64,000 bases of DNA. Source: Taiwanofungus camphoratus (taxonomy: Eukaryota > Basidiomycota > Agaricomycetes > Polyporales > Taiwanofungaceae). Shown piece by piece: positions 45,660 through 57,514 of the stretch (position 1 is the stretch's first letter; every line of letters begins with the position of its first letter). Below the pieces are notes generated by a model. It saw only the letters and a list, made by a program, of their open reading frames with translations. It had not been told where the DNA came from and made no database searches. The stretch lies in assembly GCA_003999685.1 (NCBI GenBank), contig CP021225.1, positions 1,488,001 to 1,552,000 on the forward strand, read 5' to 3'. The translations under genes were made by a program, and so were the position numbers.

Positions 45660-45956
45660 ATTTGATCGCTCAACTATGATCTTTCGCTCACTATCTATCT
45701 ACTCTGTTTAGATTTTTCGAAATTGAATACTCACCACAGATTATTCATTTAAATCCGTTCAACGGACCATGGCGTGTTTGTACATACTAAGCAGAGGTAG
45801 CAGCATTCATCAAATGCATTTATCGGTTCCGGTACTGCGGGGCAAGACTTCATGGTCGAATCGAAAACACGCCTAAGGAAAAATGCAACTGCGATTAGGG
45901 AGAAAACAGTAGTGTCAGCTGAACTAGCCCCTTGGTAAATCAATCGATGCCAACGG

Positions 45957-48056
45957 CTAAGCATTGCCAGCGGTCCTTCTTTCGATGAACCCTCGTATGT
46001 TAGCATGTCCATCCAGGCTGCCGAAGAAACACCGCCGAGACGGGTTCTCCCATAGTACAACATCCAACTGCTTAGCGTAGTTTAAGACATATTCGTAGTC
46101 GGCCTGGGAAGCAAAGGCCGTATATAAATAGCCTGTTGAAAGATCAGCATTAATATATTTCGATGTCACCTTGTATACGAAGTGACATCAAATAACCTTC
46201 TTCAGACTTGACCCGGTTCTTCTCCAGCTCCCATAGACGGACCTGGTCTTGTACCGTTACAGGTAACAGCGGTTTCTGACCGGATCGTGCAGTAGAGTCG
46301 TCAGATGTTCCTCGACTCCAGTGACACAACCTAGACTCACGTTTTTGTGCATTTGGGGGTGTGCGTGTGTCGTAAGATAGGTTATGATCTAAGCAGTGCT
46401 CATCAACAGGATGCAATAATGTCGAAGACATCAGAGCGGTGCAAACCTGGTCAGCCGTTATCCCATTAGCGAGAGCCTTCTTGACACTTTCGCGGGTAAT
46501 CGCGCCGATGACAAGGTTAGGAAACCGAGATTTCAGGCTGACGAAGAGATTTAATACGGCGATCTGGAGGGGATTATCTGGAAAATGGATGGCTTCACTA
46601 CAGCCTGATAGAAGCGCGATGCCCTTTACCTGTGTATGCATATAAACGATAGTTAGTTTCGAGAACGACAAAGCCTTGGTTTGGGGATCCTGTGCCGGCA
46701 CCACTTGATGTTGGTAACGGTGGTGCAGATGATGTCAGAGTGGTGGCGAGCCGCGTAGGACTGAATTGGCGCGAAGACGCCTTTGGATTGCGACGTCAAA
46801 CGACCAACTTTCATGACAGTGAGTAGGCAAATTACAGACACTGCGCTGCCATATCAGTCCATAGTCTCGCAAGTCCCCAAGCATTGCGATTTGGGTCGGG
46901 CTCAAATTCTCGGTTGAATATTCCTGTGCAATCCTTGATATACAGATCGCCTGACAGGTAGCATAAATGGACCTACACGACCCAGTTCCATTGTTGAGGT
47001 CATCAACAGAAAACTCAAAACCTCAACAAGGTCCATTTGGCGTTCCTACTCCAATGGTTGACATCTAAGCGCAATGGATCAGGTTTCTTTGACAACGAGC
47101 GCCGCACCTCTGTCATGTGAAGATATTGTAGCAGGAGTTCCCAGAGTTGCGCATGGGGAGGATGCAGCAGAAATTGAAACCCGGATGACGTTATTTGTAA
47201 CGTTCCACCACTATGGAGCTGGATGAGTCCTTATGCTGCTGATCTATAGATCGAACATCCTTATTTACCGTGCACTTGTCATGAGACCACTGCGTTGTAA
47301 AAGGAATAGAACACCCTGTGAGGGCCTCGCCGGGTATTGGCCTGTGCCAGAGGACACCATATAGTGAAGAATAGTCTGTAAGAACGGTATCTCTGAGGTC
47401 CATTTCCGCCATATTCGACCTGGTGCGCACCTCCCATCGTTCGAGCGCGTAGGCGTCCAATGCTTCAACATCAGGTGGCAGATGCTGCTGATCCTCTCCT
47501 GCAGGAATTCCAAAGCTATCGCTCGAGCCTCTGGAAATTTTGAGGCATCGCTCACGATGCAGCAATCAAGTACTCACCCACCCGTGATGGCTTGCCTCAA
47601 GCTCGACTTGAACGTCGTGTTCAATGCTAGCTTGGCCGAAGAACTTGGCAGAATATGTAAGCGAGCCAGGGTTGACAAAGATTCGTTGTATGCTCTGTCG
47701 CAATGATGAGCAATTGCTGTTAGCTCATATAGATTTCCCTTCAAGCATACTTCCTGCCATCACGAGTGACCCATGCTGACATGGTTGACACAGGTGCCGC
47801 CGATTCAAGCCAAAGTAAATTCATGACGAGCTGCCTCTCCAGAGGTCTCAACAGCCTGCGTATGGTCAGCCTGTTGTCGGATCTCAAAAAAAAATGCTGA
47901 AATTCACCGAAATATAGAGAGGCATGATGATGGTCGCTGATAGAGACGAGTCAACGTGTTCTGTGACTGAGACTGTAAAAAGGTCAACAGGGTGTGGGAG
48001 GTGTCTCCGTCGGAACTGGGGGTTGATAGGTTGATTTGTGACTGAGCTGAAGGCAT
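45957..48056 (-). CDS. TFB2: TFIIH core subunit p52 (TFB2)
   Basis: p52/Tfb2 anchors the XPB helicase in TFIIH and works in transcription initiation and nucleotide excision repair. Thirteen minus-strand exons start at 48056, 47855, 47694, 47530, 47375, 47210, 47045, 46923, 46780, 46577, 46388, 46275 and 46132. Every junction keeps phase and the product is 472 aa. Family stretches in order are [158 protein letters not shown], and the C-terminal XPB-binding part [14 protein letters not shown] with [21 protein letters not shown]. The start ATG at 48,056 is inferred. Confidence 0.93.
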
Positions 48057-48565
48057 GGCTGGAGCCGACAAACACAATTGGTTGGTCAAATTTCTCTCCC
48101 CCTCGTGAACACTGAACGACGGGATTCCGGTTCAGTGGTAACCTGAAGTGTAATTGAGCCCAAATAACAAGACTACAAAACAAGCAGGTGGCTACCAGTG
48201 AGAAATTTCCACGGCTTTACTTAAGTAACCTAAGCGCAAATAAGACAGTTTGTGATCTTGTTTTGTCTAAAATTTTCAGACATATAAGGACATCAAGTGT
48301 GCAAAGGTAATTTTGAATTTTCCCGATGGTTTCACAGGTGGCCTGGCAGATGCAGACTAAAAAATGTTCTGCCTTCACCGCCAACCATTACCCTGCCTAT
48401 AAGCTGTGGGAATTTCTCACTAGTGATTATTCGATACAGATCTACTTACATATGGTACTTGTTTTGTAAATGGTCGCGACGCGTGACGCGAAGGCGCTGG
48501 TCACGCGTGTATTACGCGTCAAATCACATTTCTGACCCACATTCTTGACAGAGCTTTAGTCTTCC

Positions 48566-49783
48566 ATGAGCACTTTTTCAGTACATACAGCAGCGCAGAA
48601 CCGCACGTAGCTACGTATGTTTCGTGCGAGATATTGATTAACGCGACCCTGCAGGTCAGATCGGGCTAGTTCGCTCCCTCGTGTGTCAGGATGCCAAACT
48701 AGTCAACTCGGTGGACATTGTACGTGATTCTGTTCCAAGAGTCAGAACACCCGCTTATTGTAACTCTCAGGACGGGAGGACCCCCTTGCATTGGGCTGCC
48801 TCTTCAGAATCTCTCGATATCGCGCGCTATCTCATTGATCAAGGTGCCGAAGTTGATTGCAGCGACAGCCTTGGCTGGACACCTCTCCATATTGCTGGTA
48901 AGCGCGACTCGGATCAGATCATGTCGCAGGACGTCAATTCGAGCAGTAAGCTGACACCTCGCGATCAGCCAGTGCTGGGCATGAGGAGATTGTTCGAGAA
49001 CTTATAGGCTCCGGGGCTGACGTGAACAGGAGAAATGACAAAGGCTTAACTCCTATGTATGTACACCTACACGAATGTGTACCCTTGGGTGAACTTATCT
49101 TCAGGCATTATTCTGCGTCGAAGTCCCATGTGGAAGTGCGCTACGTTGTGTGTTTCCTCGGATGCATACACATCTGACCATCCTTTCAGATAGGTAAACT
49201 ACTGATATCCAGAGGCGCGGATGTACGTTGCGATCAGCTCGGGACGCTGCTACTTCTTTGATCAGCTTTCAACTAGATCAATGCCAGAGACAAGGCCAAT
49301 CAGACTCCACTGTAAGTCATTGCGCCTTCTCTATGAGTCCGGTGAGAGAGACCTTGTCTACAGTCACCGCGCGGCTACCACAGGATCGACAGGATTCATC
49401 AACATCCTTCTCAACCCGCCTGAGGGATCGCCCAAGACGAGGCTCAACACCGCCGACCGTGTCGGTGCGTGCTCATCACCGTTTCCTTGAGACAATCACG
49501 ACCATCAGGTTTGCTTTCCAATCAGGCAACACCCCCCTTCACCTTGCTATGGAGTCGGCGCACGCAGAGGCTGCCTGTTTGCTAATCGAAGCTGGCGCAG
49601 ACCGCACTCGTGTGAGTCCCGCGGTCTGACCTTGCTCCAATTCCGATTCCGATATCGGAGTGAATTTTCGTCTGACAGGAAAACTTGGACGAAGAAATGC
49701 CGGAGGATCTCGAGGGCGTTGGAGGCCAAGAACAAAGGAGGGCGAAGGCATATGTCGCTGAACGATGCGGCAAACGTGCATGA
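48566..49783 (+). CDS. Proteasome assembly chaperone NAS6/gankyrin-like ankyrin protein
   Basis: It is an ankyrin-repeat protein of the PSMD10/Nas6 type, which binds the Rpt3 ATPase C-terminus during 19S proteasome assembly. About six repeats are spread over many small exons: GLVRSLVCQDAKLVNSVD, DGRTPLHWAASSESLDIARY, GWTPLHIA, GHEEIVRELIGSGADVNRRND, IGKLLISRGAD, then NTPLHLAMESAHAEAACLLI. The ending (MPEDLEGVGGQEQRRAKAYV) is the conserved tail of fungal members and strongly supports the call. The first exon (MSTFSVHTAAQ) fits the family, but its join to the second exon at about 48,600-48,655 is not resolved. A non-standard donor or a small error is possible. Confidence 0.82.
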
Positions 49784-50504
49784 GCTACAGAATGGTCTGT
49801 AGATGCTTGAAGAGCGGGAGTGATCGGAAGTCGTCTATGTGCCTGTGCACATATGTGTTTATGTTGTAGCTGTAGGTCGGATTATAATTGTAATCTAGGT
49901 AACGCCAAAGATACAGGTGCGAAGAAAACGCTCAGAGTAACAGACAGGTGTCGAAGGCAGCGGGACGTGCAAGCATCTAATGGCCATAGGTAGCAATGCC
50001 TATGAAACCCGTATCAGACTCGGCGGCCGCGGCTTGATTGGGTGATCGTACTCAATGATATGCGTGCCCCGTAGTAATTCTCTTAGGCAGATTCAAGTTC
50101 GATAGAATTTTGTCTTGCTTAGTGCGCGACTCGTTACCACGAGCTCGAGGATATATTCAGTCATCCCGGAAGCAATTGCGCTAAGACATACTAGACTTAT
50201 TCCAATGCATTATACAACGCAAAGTCAGCTGCTGACCGACGTCCTGTCGCAGCAGATAATGCGCCTGATGATAATGGTGCGGAATCTCAGATTTATTGGA
50301 GGTCACGTATGTATAAGTAATCCACACATATAATCTACTATTAACTGCAATAAGGACAGATTACATGCGATTACAAAATCCTGAAGTCAACGAGCGTGTA
50401 GATATGGAAGATGCCAACGTGTTAAGTGGGCAACTTGAGAATAACGACCTCTTGTTTGGGTTTGCCAATATCAGCCTGTGTTCGGAGTTCACCAAGAAGC
50501 TCAT
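49784..50504. other. Intergenic, nothing recognised
   Basis: About 720 bp with no convincing frame, repeat or RNA gene. Confidence 0.45.
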
Positions 50505-51140
50505 TCACGATGGCATGAGGTTGGGCTCGGATTGTTGTCTAGGTTGTTTGTCCGGCCTAGTGGCATTTGAGCTGACCAGGGCGGTATTAGTTCGCTTGAG
50601 GGGGGAGGTTTGTTTTTTAGCAATTCTAGCAGATCGACGAAGATTGGGTGTCGATGGGCCGGAACTTGGTTGGGGCGGCGCTGGACTGGGAGTTCGTAGG
50701 CGTTCTTCTGGGACAGGGCTGAGGGTGTGGTCCACTGTCTCGCAATCCGACATCTCAGGCAAAGCCAGCGCAGCAATTGTCACTTCTATTGGGAAGAGAG
50801 CAGTAGCCACAAATATAGGGTTGTCTGGGTCTGTCAGTGGCGAAGGCGGTTCTGGTGGACCTCGACCGATGTTCCTCAACCTCTCCCAGGTGGCCTGCTC
50901 CGGGATGGGCCCGAACACATCCCATAGAAATCCATAAAGGTCTGCCATTTCATCAAAAGTGGCATCAGGGTTTGCCGCCATTTGCTTGACTCTTTCAATG
51001 CTGACATTAGTACAAGGTGAGTGACAAATCTGCAAAAACACTTGTTTAATGAACATACGCATCCGACCGAGTAGTCGAGCGGATCAGCTCATTGAGCGCC
51101 ACAAGGTTATCGTCGAGTTTAGCCAGTTCTTGAGAGCTAG
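50505..51140 (-). CDS. Unknown coiled-coil protein, 3' exons
   Basis: I do not recognise this family. Two minus-strand exons are joined by a clear 58-nt intron with a TACTAAT branch site, about 51,005-51,062. The upstream exon encodes QELAKLDDNLVALNELIRST, a heptad-like helix. The downstream exon encodes AIERVKQMAANPDATFDEM and ADLYGFLWDVFGPIPEQATW. It continues into a Pro/Ser/Thr-rich, basic tail containing RRSARIAKK, a possible nuclear localisation signal, and ends EPNLMPS. The N-terminus lies upstream (above 51,140) and is not resolved. A small kinetochore or chromatin protein is conceivable, but this is a guess. Confidence 0.55.
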
Positions 51141-53264
51141 GAACTCAATCAGGTCAGATTTTTTGAAACCGATTCGCTAAAGAGGCGTACAATGTACGTT
51201 TCAACGGAGGTGCGGTAGGGGTAGGGGTCGACAGATTTAGACAGGGCGAGATATCTGTCGATGACGAGGAAATAGTTTTGTCATCACTTGAAACCGGAAT
51301 CAGAGCATCCCCGCTATACAGAGTGAATGCACTTACGATTGCTGAGTTATACAGTAGGTGCTTGCCATCTCGAATGAATGAAACTTAGCCAGGGCAGGTC
51401 AGGCATCTTCATCAACGAGTGAGATATAAACAGTTTTGCATTTTGCTTTGGCCCCTAGCCACCACGGCCGCCACCGCAGGGGCCACACCTGGATGCAAGA
51501 TATATTCCTTTTTTAGTTGATGGAGATGACCATTTTTGGAACAAGACAAAGGCCTTAGCCACTTGCAGTTGTCATTGCGACCAGGTGCGAGTCAAAGAGG
51601 GGTGCTTTGGCGTACCATGCTCCAAGTGGCGAACTCCGCCATGGCACGTTTATTTAATATCTTGACTACTGGCACATATCTTAACACGACTCACCTGTGC
51701 AGCGCTCTAGCTTGGCGATAGTCCATGACGTTGTCAGTAGTGTCGACTACTGTCTCGCAAATATCTGCCTTGCTCTCAAACTTGTCAGTGCCACATGATT
51801 ATGCCAGTGAACAATGAATCCCAATCGCTCAATCAACAGCAGCATTAGCACATAGTGAATTTCACAGGAAAGCAACACGGAAGTGGTCATCTAGGGGTAC
51901 TGAAACCCACCAGAAATATTCCAGGTGCATGTTGTGCGTACAGAGATACGCTCAGTAGTATTGCATCCTAATTGTGCGAGTGCCCCTTTGTTGACACGGA
52001 CGGACGCCATCTCGATCCTCAGAAGAATGATGTTGAACCTACTTGTTTGTCTGCTGAATGCGAATCCGTTACATACAAAGGAGACACAAGTCCCATTCTG
52101 CAGACCGGCTAAACTGCGGTCAAAGTTCTAAAACGATGAACTTCCCGTTAGTCAGCAAGCCAGGCGTGAGGATTCGATTTCGAGGGGTAAATACTAGACT
52201 AGCGTTCAAATTTCCTCACACTATCCCAGCACGATGGTATCTCCTTGATGGGTGAGCGCCATTTGGACTTGTAAGAGACTGAAAGGTCATGTCATGGTAT
52301 GTCCGCGGAGATCGTGGCAGAAGAGAATGAACACGGTGCCCGAGCCCTGAATGGTCGTTATGAAATAAACTATCGTACCCTTGTATAAGCGGTTGCCGCG
52401 TGCCGGAGGTCATGGAGAACTCCAATTTCCCCCTTCAATTACACTGGCGCACGCGGAAATTTCTCTGCGGGTCGAATTGGCCCCTTGACGGTCGACATCA
52501 GTAGGACACGTCGATGTTCATGCGATTGTTTGCCAGGGGGCCGCCATGTCTCTTTTTCTGACTGAAGTTATTTGAATCAAATCATGTCAAATGCTGAGCA
52601 CCGGGTACTGATTGACGGACTTCACTACATTCTAAATGATGCACTGGTGATCAAATTTGATAAGCCAAAGGAGATGGAGAGTGCATTCTCAGTTGCACTA
52701 GGAAAATGCACTCACCGATGTGACCTTCTTTAGTAAGGCGCTTTATTGCCTAAGCACTCGAGAAAGAGGTGATCCACGATGTTCGGTTGATCGATATCAA
52801 GGCAGTCAGTTATGTTGCGAAGTCCGACGCCAGTATGCTCAAGAAATCAAGCAACATTGCGAACACGTTATTTGAAAATATATAGCACAGTTATATGACT
52901 CTCCAGCCAACCTATAGATATCAGGGCGGAATATGGAAGTCTTGAAAGGGACAATGATTCGCAGTGCATTGACCGGGCTCGTGCATTACGTAATCGCTCA
53001 GGTATACATTGTCTTGCAAGTCACATCCCAAAGTTTGAAGCACTTCCTATCATTTATGGTGGTCCTACTAAACGGAACGTTGCATTATCCCTTGAGGGTG
53101 TAGCGCTGTGTCAAGTTACTCTCGTATGATTGCACTACGTGCTTCACTCAGTATACTGATTGACAAGCAATCCACCAAACGAAATCGGAGGAGGTACTGC
53201 GGTGCTTAGCGTCTGTATGCACTCGAGTCTGCTCCGTCGCTGACTCGCTCGAATGTGACCCATC
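51141..53264. other. Mostly unassigned, includes the unresolved 5' end of the minus-strand gene
   Basis: The part near 51,140-51,420 probably contains 5' exons of the preceding gene. Around 52,583 a frame of about 50 codons opens with MSNAEHRVLIDGLHYILND, which may be a gene remnant. Nothing else is recognisable. Confidence 0.35.
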
Positions 53265-55242
53265 ATGCAGTTGCCCGCCTATGATGATCTCCCAGACTTT
53301 AACTCAGAACTGCCCGCCTACTCCCGTAACGTCCCTGCAGACTGGGACATACCTCCCCTGCAGACGGAGCATTCTTATCATTTAACCAAGAAGAATGGGA
53401 AACCATGGCTATCGCTAAATTTTATTAGCAGAGCCGCAACCGTCGAAGATTCGCCGCTGCTGTTCCAAGGCGCTTTGATTGGGGGTTCTGTGAAGTCAGT
53501 GGATCTGGAGAGGGAGGATCCCATCGATTCGATCTCTATGAATGTGAGTTTGAAGCCGCGCTAGCCTGAGGGCCTCTTATCCAAATATTACGATGCGATG
53601 CTCCTTGCATGTCTTGGCGCATCGTAAGTATTCGGTTGGGTTTGATAGTTCGTACCACGTCTTCTTAGATTACAAAGCTTCATTCATACAGTCAACTCCC
53701 TCTTGACCCATACCTCTCAAAACCCATACTCCCTCTAGACCCATAGCTTTTCCGATCCACCAAATTGCTTTGTGGGTGTAATAGTCTCCCCATAACCCAT
53801 ACTCCCTGATAACCCATAGCTCATAGCTTCCACCGAGGAGGTATGGGTTAAGAGGGAGTTGACTGTATATATATTTGTTGATGTGCTATGAATGCTCGTC
53901 ATTTTTTGAGTGTAGTATTACCCAACAGGCCGCTTACTCTGCTTAGATGTCAGTACTGACAGTTAGACCTAGGTGACCGAGCAGATAGCTATCGCCACCC
54001 AGAGTCCATGCAACTTCCTGAATATCTCGCGGACGTTATGGACCCTATCAGACGCTCACACATCATCGAATTTGCCTGTACAGACTTTAAAGAAAGGCAA
54101 ATTGAAGGGACGATACGAGTGGCCGTTCTCCATCCGTTTGCCAAAAGGTGTCAGTCTTCTCTCTTTCAACGTTGGCCTGCAGAAGAATTTTCGTCTCCCG
54201 CTGTCACTGTCAGACTCTGCATGTGGTGTCCGTGTAGAATACCAGATGACGGTCCGCGTTAGGCGGGGACTACTGCACGCTGCTAGCAAGCGAGTGATGT
54301 CGCGGGGATCGTCTCTGGTACACGTCCGACCGACATGTCTCTCACCTGTTCAGGCTTCCTGTCCCTATCGTGTTTTGTTCCTCTCCTACGACCAGGCCCA
54401 TGCTCCGTCATGCGTCAACTTGCCTATCAAGAAATTTTCCCTTTGGACAGTGTAGAAGGAGATTCAAATGGGTGGAAAGTACTTCCACCGGTTACTGTCC
54501 GAGGGACGATCTTCAAGGCTCGGCCAGCCGAGATGACATGCAGAGTAAGTGCCCAACGTCATGTGATGGTAGATGTTTGAACTTCTCTCATGTCGTAGCT
54601 ATCTCTTGCCAGGCCTGTAAGTACCGGCTGTCTCACCGCTGCGCACTAAGAATTTATCGCTTGGTTGCCCCAGCTTTGCTACACTCGTGGCACCCCGCTC
54701 CCTCTCATGCTGACCATCGAGAGATGCACAATTGCTTGATCTTCCCTCCGTTAACAGCTCAATCTCGGTTTGTCTTGTACAGCGTACCTCTTCCACCCCA
54801 GAGCTGCCACAGGTGCAATGGCAGACAGGTCGGGATGCGCAATTGCCGACGCAGGTCAAGGTGCTTGAAATCGGACGGGCTGCGTGGTGGCCTTCGGCGG
54901 ATGATCCTCACCCAAACAAGAGGACTGTAGCCGGCGAAATTCACGTACCAGGCGATCTTGTACCGCACTGCCAAATTATGCATTTCGTTCTTGAGGTATG
55001 TTATATCTACATTTATTGTTTTGTCCCGCTGCGCAACAGACTAATACCTGGTTGTGCAGTATGCGGTCGTTTTTAATGTGCTCCAGGCCATGGGATTCTC
55101 GCCGATGGGAACTCATAAAGGGCCGCTACTGTCCGAGATAGTGGAGATCGCAACAGCTCATGCGAGGGGTCCACGACCGAGGACGTACGTGCCTCTTGAG
55201 TATCGAGATGATATACCACGTCCACAGCCATTAGGGCGATAA
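53265..55242 (+). CDS. Arrestin-like protein (fungal alpha-arrestin fold)
   Basis: Proteins with arrestin folds act as adaptors between membrane cargo and ubiquitin ligases. The N-terminus starts MQLPAYDDLP and has a second P-A-Y motif (LPAYSRNVP), then YHLTKKNGKPWLSLNF. After intron 1 come beta-sandwich strands, for example GRYEWPFSIRLPKG and GVRVEYQMTVRVRRG. Then come FVPLLRPGPCSVMRQLAYQ and VTVRGTIFKARPAEMTCR, and late strands LPTQVKVLEIGRAAWWPS and IMHFVLE. The end is EYRDDIPRPQPLGR at 55,242. Exon 1 is 53,265-53,543 and exon 2 starts at 53,973; the intron between them carries a MITE. The splice near 54,300-54,360 is not resolved. Arrestin membership rests on the strand pattern and is moderately sure. 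Confidence 0.72.
53697..53867. mobile_element. MITE with CAGTCAACTCCCTCTT ends inside arrestin intron 1
   Basis: The ends TACAGTCAACTCCCTCTT and AAGAGGGAGTTGACTGTA mirror each other over about 28 bp with one or two differences. TA on both sides is the likely target duplication. The interior repeats the word ACCCATA(CT/GC). It is 171 bp with no frame. It lies entirely inside the intron 53,544-53,972. Confidence 0.85.
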
Positions 55243-55463
55243 CTGCGGCTTATTAACTTGGTGCAGACGGTCGGGGTACTTGATCCGACTCAATTTTGGG
55301 ATACTGCCTCCCTACCTACCTGGCTAGCATGTATTTGTATGTCTATACTTACGTCAAAATGCTATTCGTTGTCGACAGCCGTGATACGGCCCCGAGCAAC
55401 GCAGAGACATCGAATACTTATTTGCTACAGTCATGAATGCTACACAAATACCTGGGCTATACT

Positions 55464-56918
55464 TCAAGGGCACTTAGTGGGATCCCAGTCAGTCACTAGA
55501 TCTAGAAAACCCGTTGATAAGTGTTTCCATGCGGTGATTTCAAACAAAAGGGCATCCATACCTTCATTAAGGCTGTCTAAATGTGCGATCTCGTCTGATG
55601 AGAGCTCAAAATCGTACACGTTGACGTTGGACTCGATGCGGCGCTTTGAGGATGACTTCGGCAGCGGGATGTAGCCCTGCAACAAGACAGACATATTTAC
55701 GTCAATATATGAAGTGCCAAATCAATACCAAACAGGCTCGGAGATAGGCACCTTCTGGAGCGAATAACGCAGAAGAACCTGGGCAGGGTCCTTGTTGTAC
55801 GCTTTCGCAAGACCAGCGATAGATGGGTGCTTAAAGCGATACCCACGCACAAGAGGTGCCCAAGCCTGCCACCACCGCTTAGCTGATCAAAACCCCGACA
55901 CACTGATAGATACATACCTCAAGGGCAATATCATGCTCTCGGCAAATCGACACAATATCTGTACGGGTCATGAACGGGTGCAAGTCAACCTGCGGTGCGA
56001 CAATGGTCCTTCTATAAGCCTTATGGCGCCAACAATTCACTCGAGACAAACCTGGTTGATGGCAGGCAGCTCCACGTTTCTCCCCAGCAGTTCCTGCAAG
56101 TGTCTCACCCCATAATTGCTCACCCCTACGCTGCGCACCTTGCCCTCTTCTTTGGCCTCGAGGACCGCCTTCCAGCTCTCGGCCCGCTTCTCGGGGCCTC
56201 CGATCGGCGAATGCACCAGGTACAAGTCGATGTAACCAAGAAGGCACGTCTCAAGCGAGCGCGCGATCGCTGCCTTTGATGCTGCATAGCCGGCGTTCGA
56301 GCGCAGCTTGGTCGTGAAGAAGACAGAGGAGCGCGGAGTCCCGGTCGCATTGCAGAAGTCGAGGATTGCACGCCCACACTCGCGCTCGTTGTAGTACCAT
56401 TCTGCCGAGTCCTGGGTATGGGCCAACTAGACAGAAGAAGGAAAGCACGCCGGTAAGACAGAGTTTACATACAATGTGGCGGTACCCAGCCTGTCTAGAG
56501 TCTGAGTGTCTGGCCTAGTGCATGATCACTGTAATAATGTCCTACCTCCAGTGCCCACTTCACGGCCGAGTAGGCCTCCTTGCCATCCATCTCGTATGTC
56601 CCTACGAGTGCCCATTTCGATGGTCAGATTCTCGAGATGCTGCGAATCACATACCGAACCCCATGATCGGGATTCTGTTCCCATCACGAAGCTATACAGA
56701 GTACAGTGAGCGGATCAGCCGCTGAAGCTAAAGGTGGGCAGGTGAAGTATTCGAGGTGTGTTGTGATGAACCAGTAATGCTAGCGCTTCGAAGCATTCTA
56801 CCCTAGGGCCGCTAGGAGGCATTCTCCACAGGCTCGTGCGATGCGGCACGCCGTTATGCGCACCTTGCAGACGAGTCGACTTACGCACCTTGCGATTGGA
56901 TTCGAGAGTCAAGGTCAT
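55464..56918 (-). CDS. Aldo-keto reductase
   Basis: This is an NADPH-dependent reductase of the AKR superfamily (TIM barrel); its carbonyl substrate is unknown. The start MTLTLESNRK|LRDGNRIPIMGFG is typical. Early exons are 56918-56889, 56691-56655, 56601-56546, a tiny 18-nt exon at 56490-56473 encoding AGYRHI, and one starting at 56411. The catalytic tetrad is visible: Asp in HI|DSAEWYYNE, Tyr in the same motif, Lys in FFTTKL, and His in YLVHSP. SVGVSNYG and PAINQVDLHPF are conserved barrel segments. LPKSSSKRRIESN is the 2'-phosphate-binding loop for NADPH. The gene looks complete and active. It lies head to head with the NmrA-like gene. Confidence 0.9.
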
Positions 56919-57001
56919 CGTCCTTAAATACTCAAAATATGAACGAGAACTGAACCGCAATTGTAGCCAGTGGTAGCTCCAGGAAGGGTTCCGAACGGGA
57001 G

Positions 57002-57349
57002 TCAAAGAGTCAACCCACAGTGATGGTTTGGAAATGAGCGTCGATGTGAACTTGCGTAGACTTGCACGGATTGTAGACACTGGCAGTACCTGAGGAAGCA
57101 TATGTCAGACTTCAGTGCTCGATATACTGCATCCTTATGGAATTCGACCCGGTGAGGCTCAATCTTTGTCCACACTTTGGAGTTCTTCAAGTCTTCCCAC
57201 TCACGCACGGTTTCAAAAGTCCAGAGGTCGGTTCCTGCCGCCCAGCGGCGCTCACGGGATCTGTTCTCAATAACGTTCAGGTTGATAACAGCCTCTTGAC
57301 CAGCCTCGTATGGTGTCTGGGTTCCCAAGTGACAGACCCATGACCCCAC
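57002..57349 (-). CDS. Hypothetical open frame between the two reductase genes
   Basis: A frame of 115 codons has a plausible coding composition (AINLNVIENRSRERRW type, then WTFETVREWEDLKNSKVW). I know no family for it and see no splice partners. It lies in the shared 5' region of the aldo-keto reductase and the NmrA-like gene, so it may be a small gene or chance. Confidence 0.25.
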   Translation of the reverse strand: MGSWVCHLGTQTPYEAGQEAVINLNVIENRSRERRWAAGTDLWTFETVREWEDLKNSKVWTKIEPHRVEFHKDAVYRALKSDICFLRYCQCLQSVQVYASSHRRSFPNHHCGLTL

Positions 57350-57514
57350 GAAGATGACGCAGTCCTTAGAGTGCCAATGTCGTGCCCAAACGCAATCGGT
57401 TTATGTTGGTAAGCTAGGTATCGCTCACGCTGCGAAGTGTCCTTATAATTAACGTGTCTATTGTCCACCATCCAACTGCGTCCAATTCTCTGCAGAGAGT
57501 GCATGTCTTACTTG

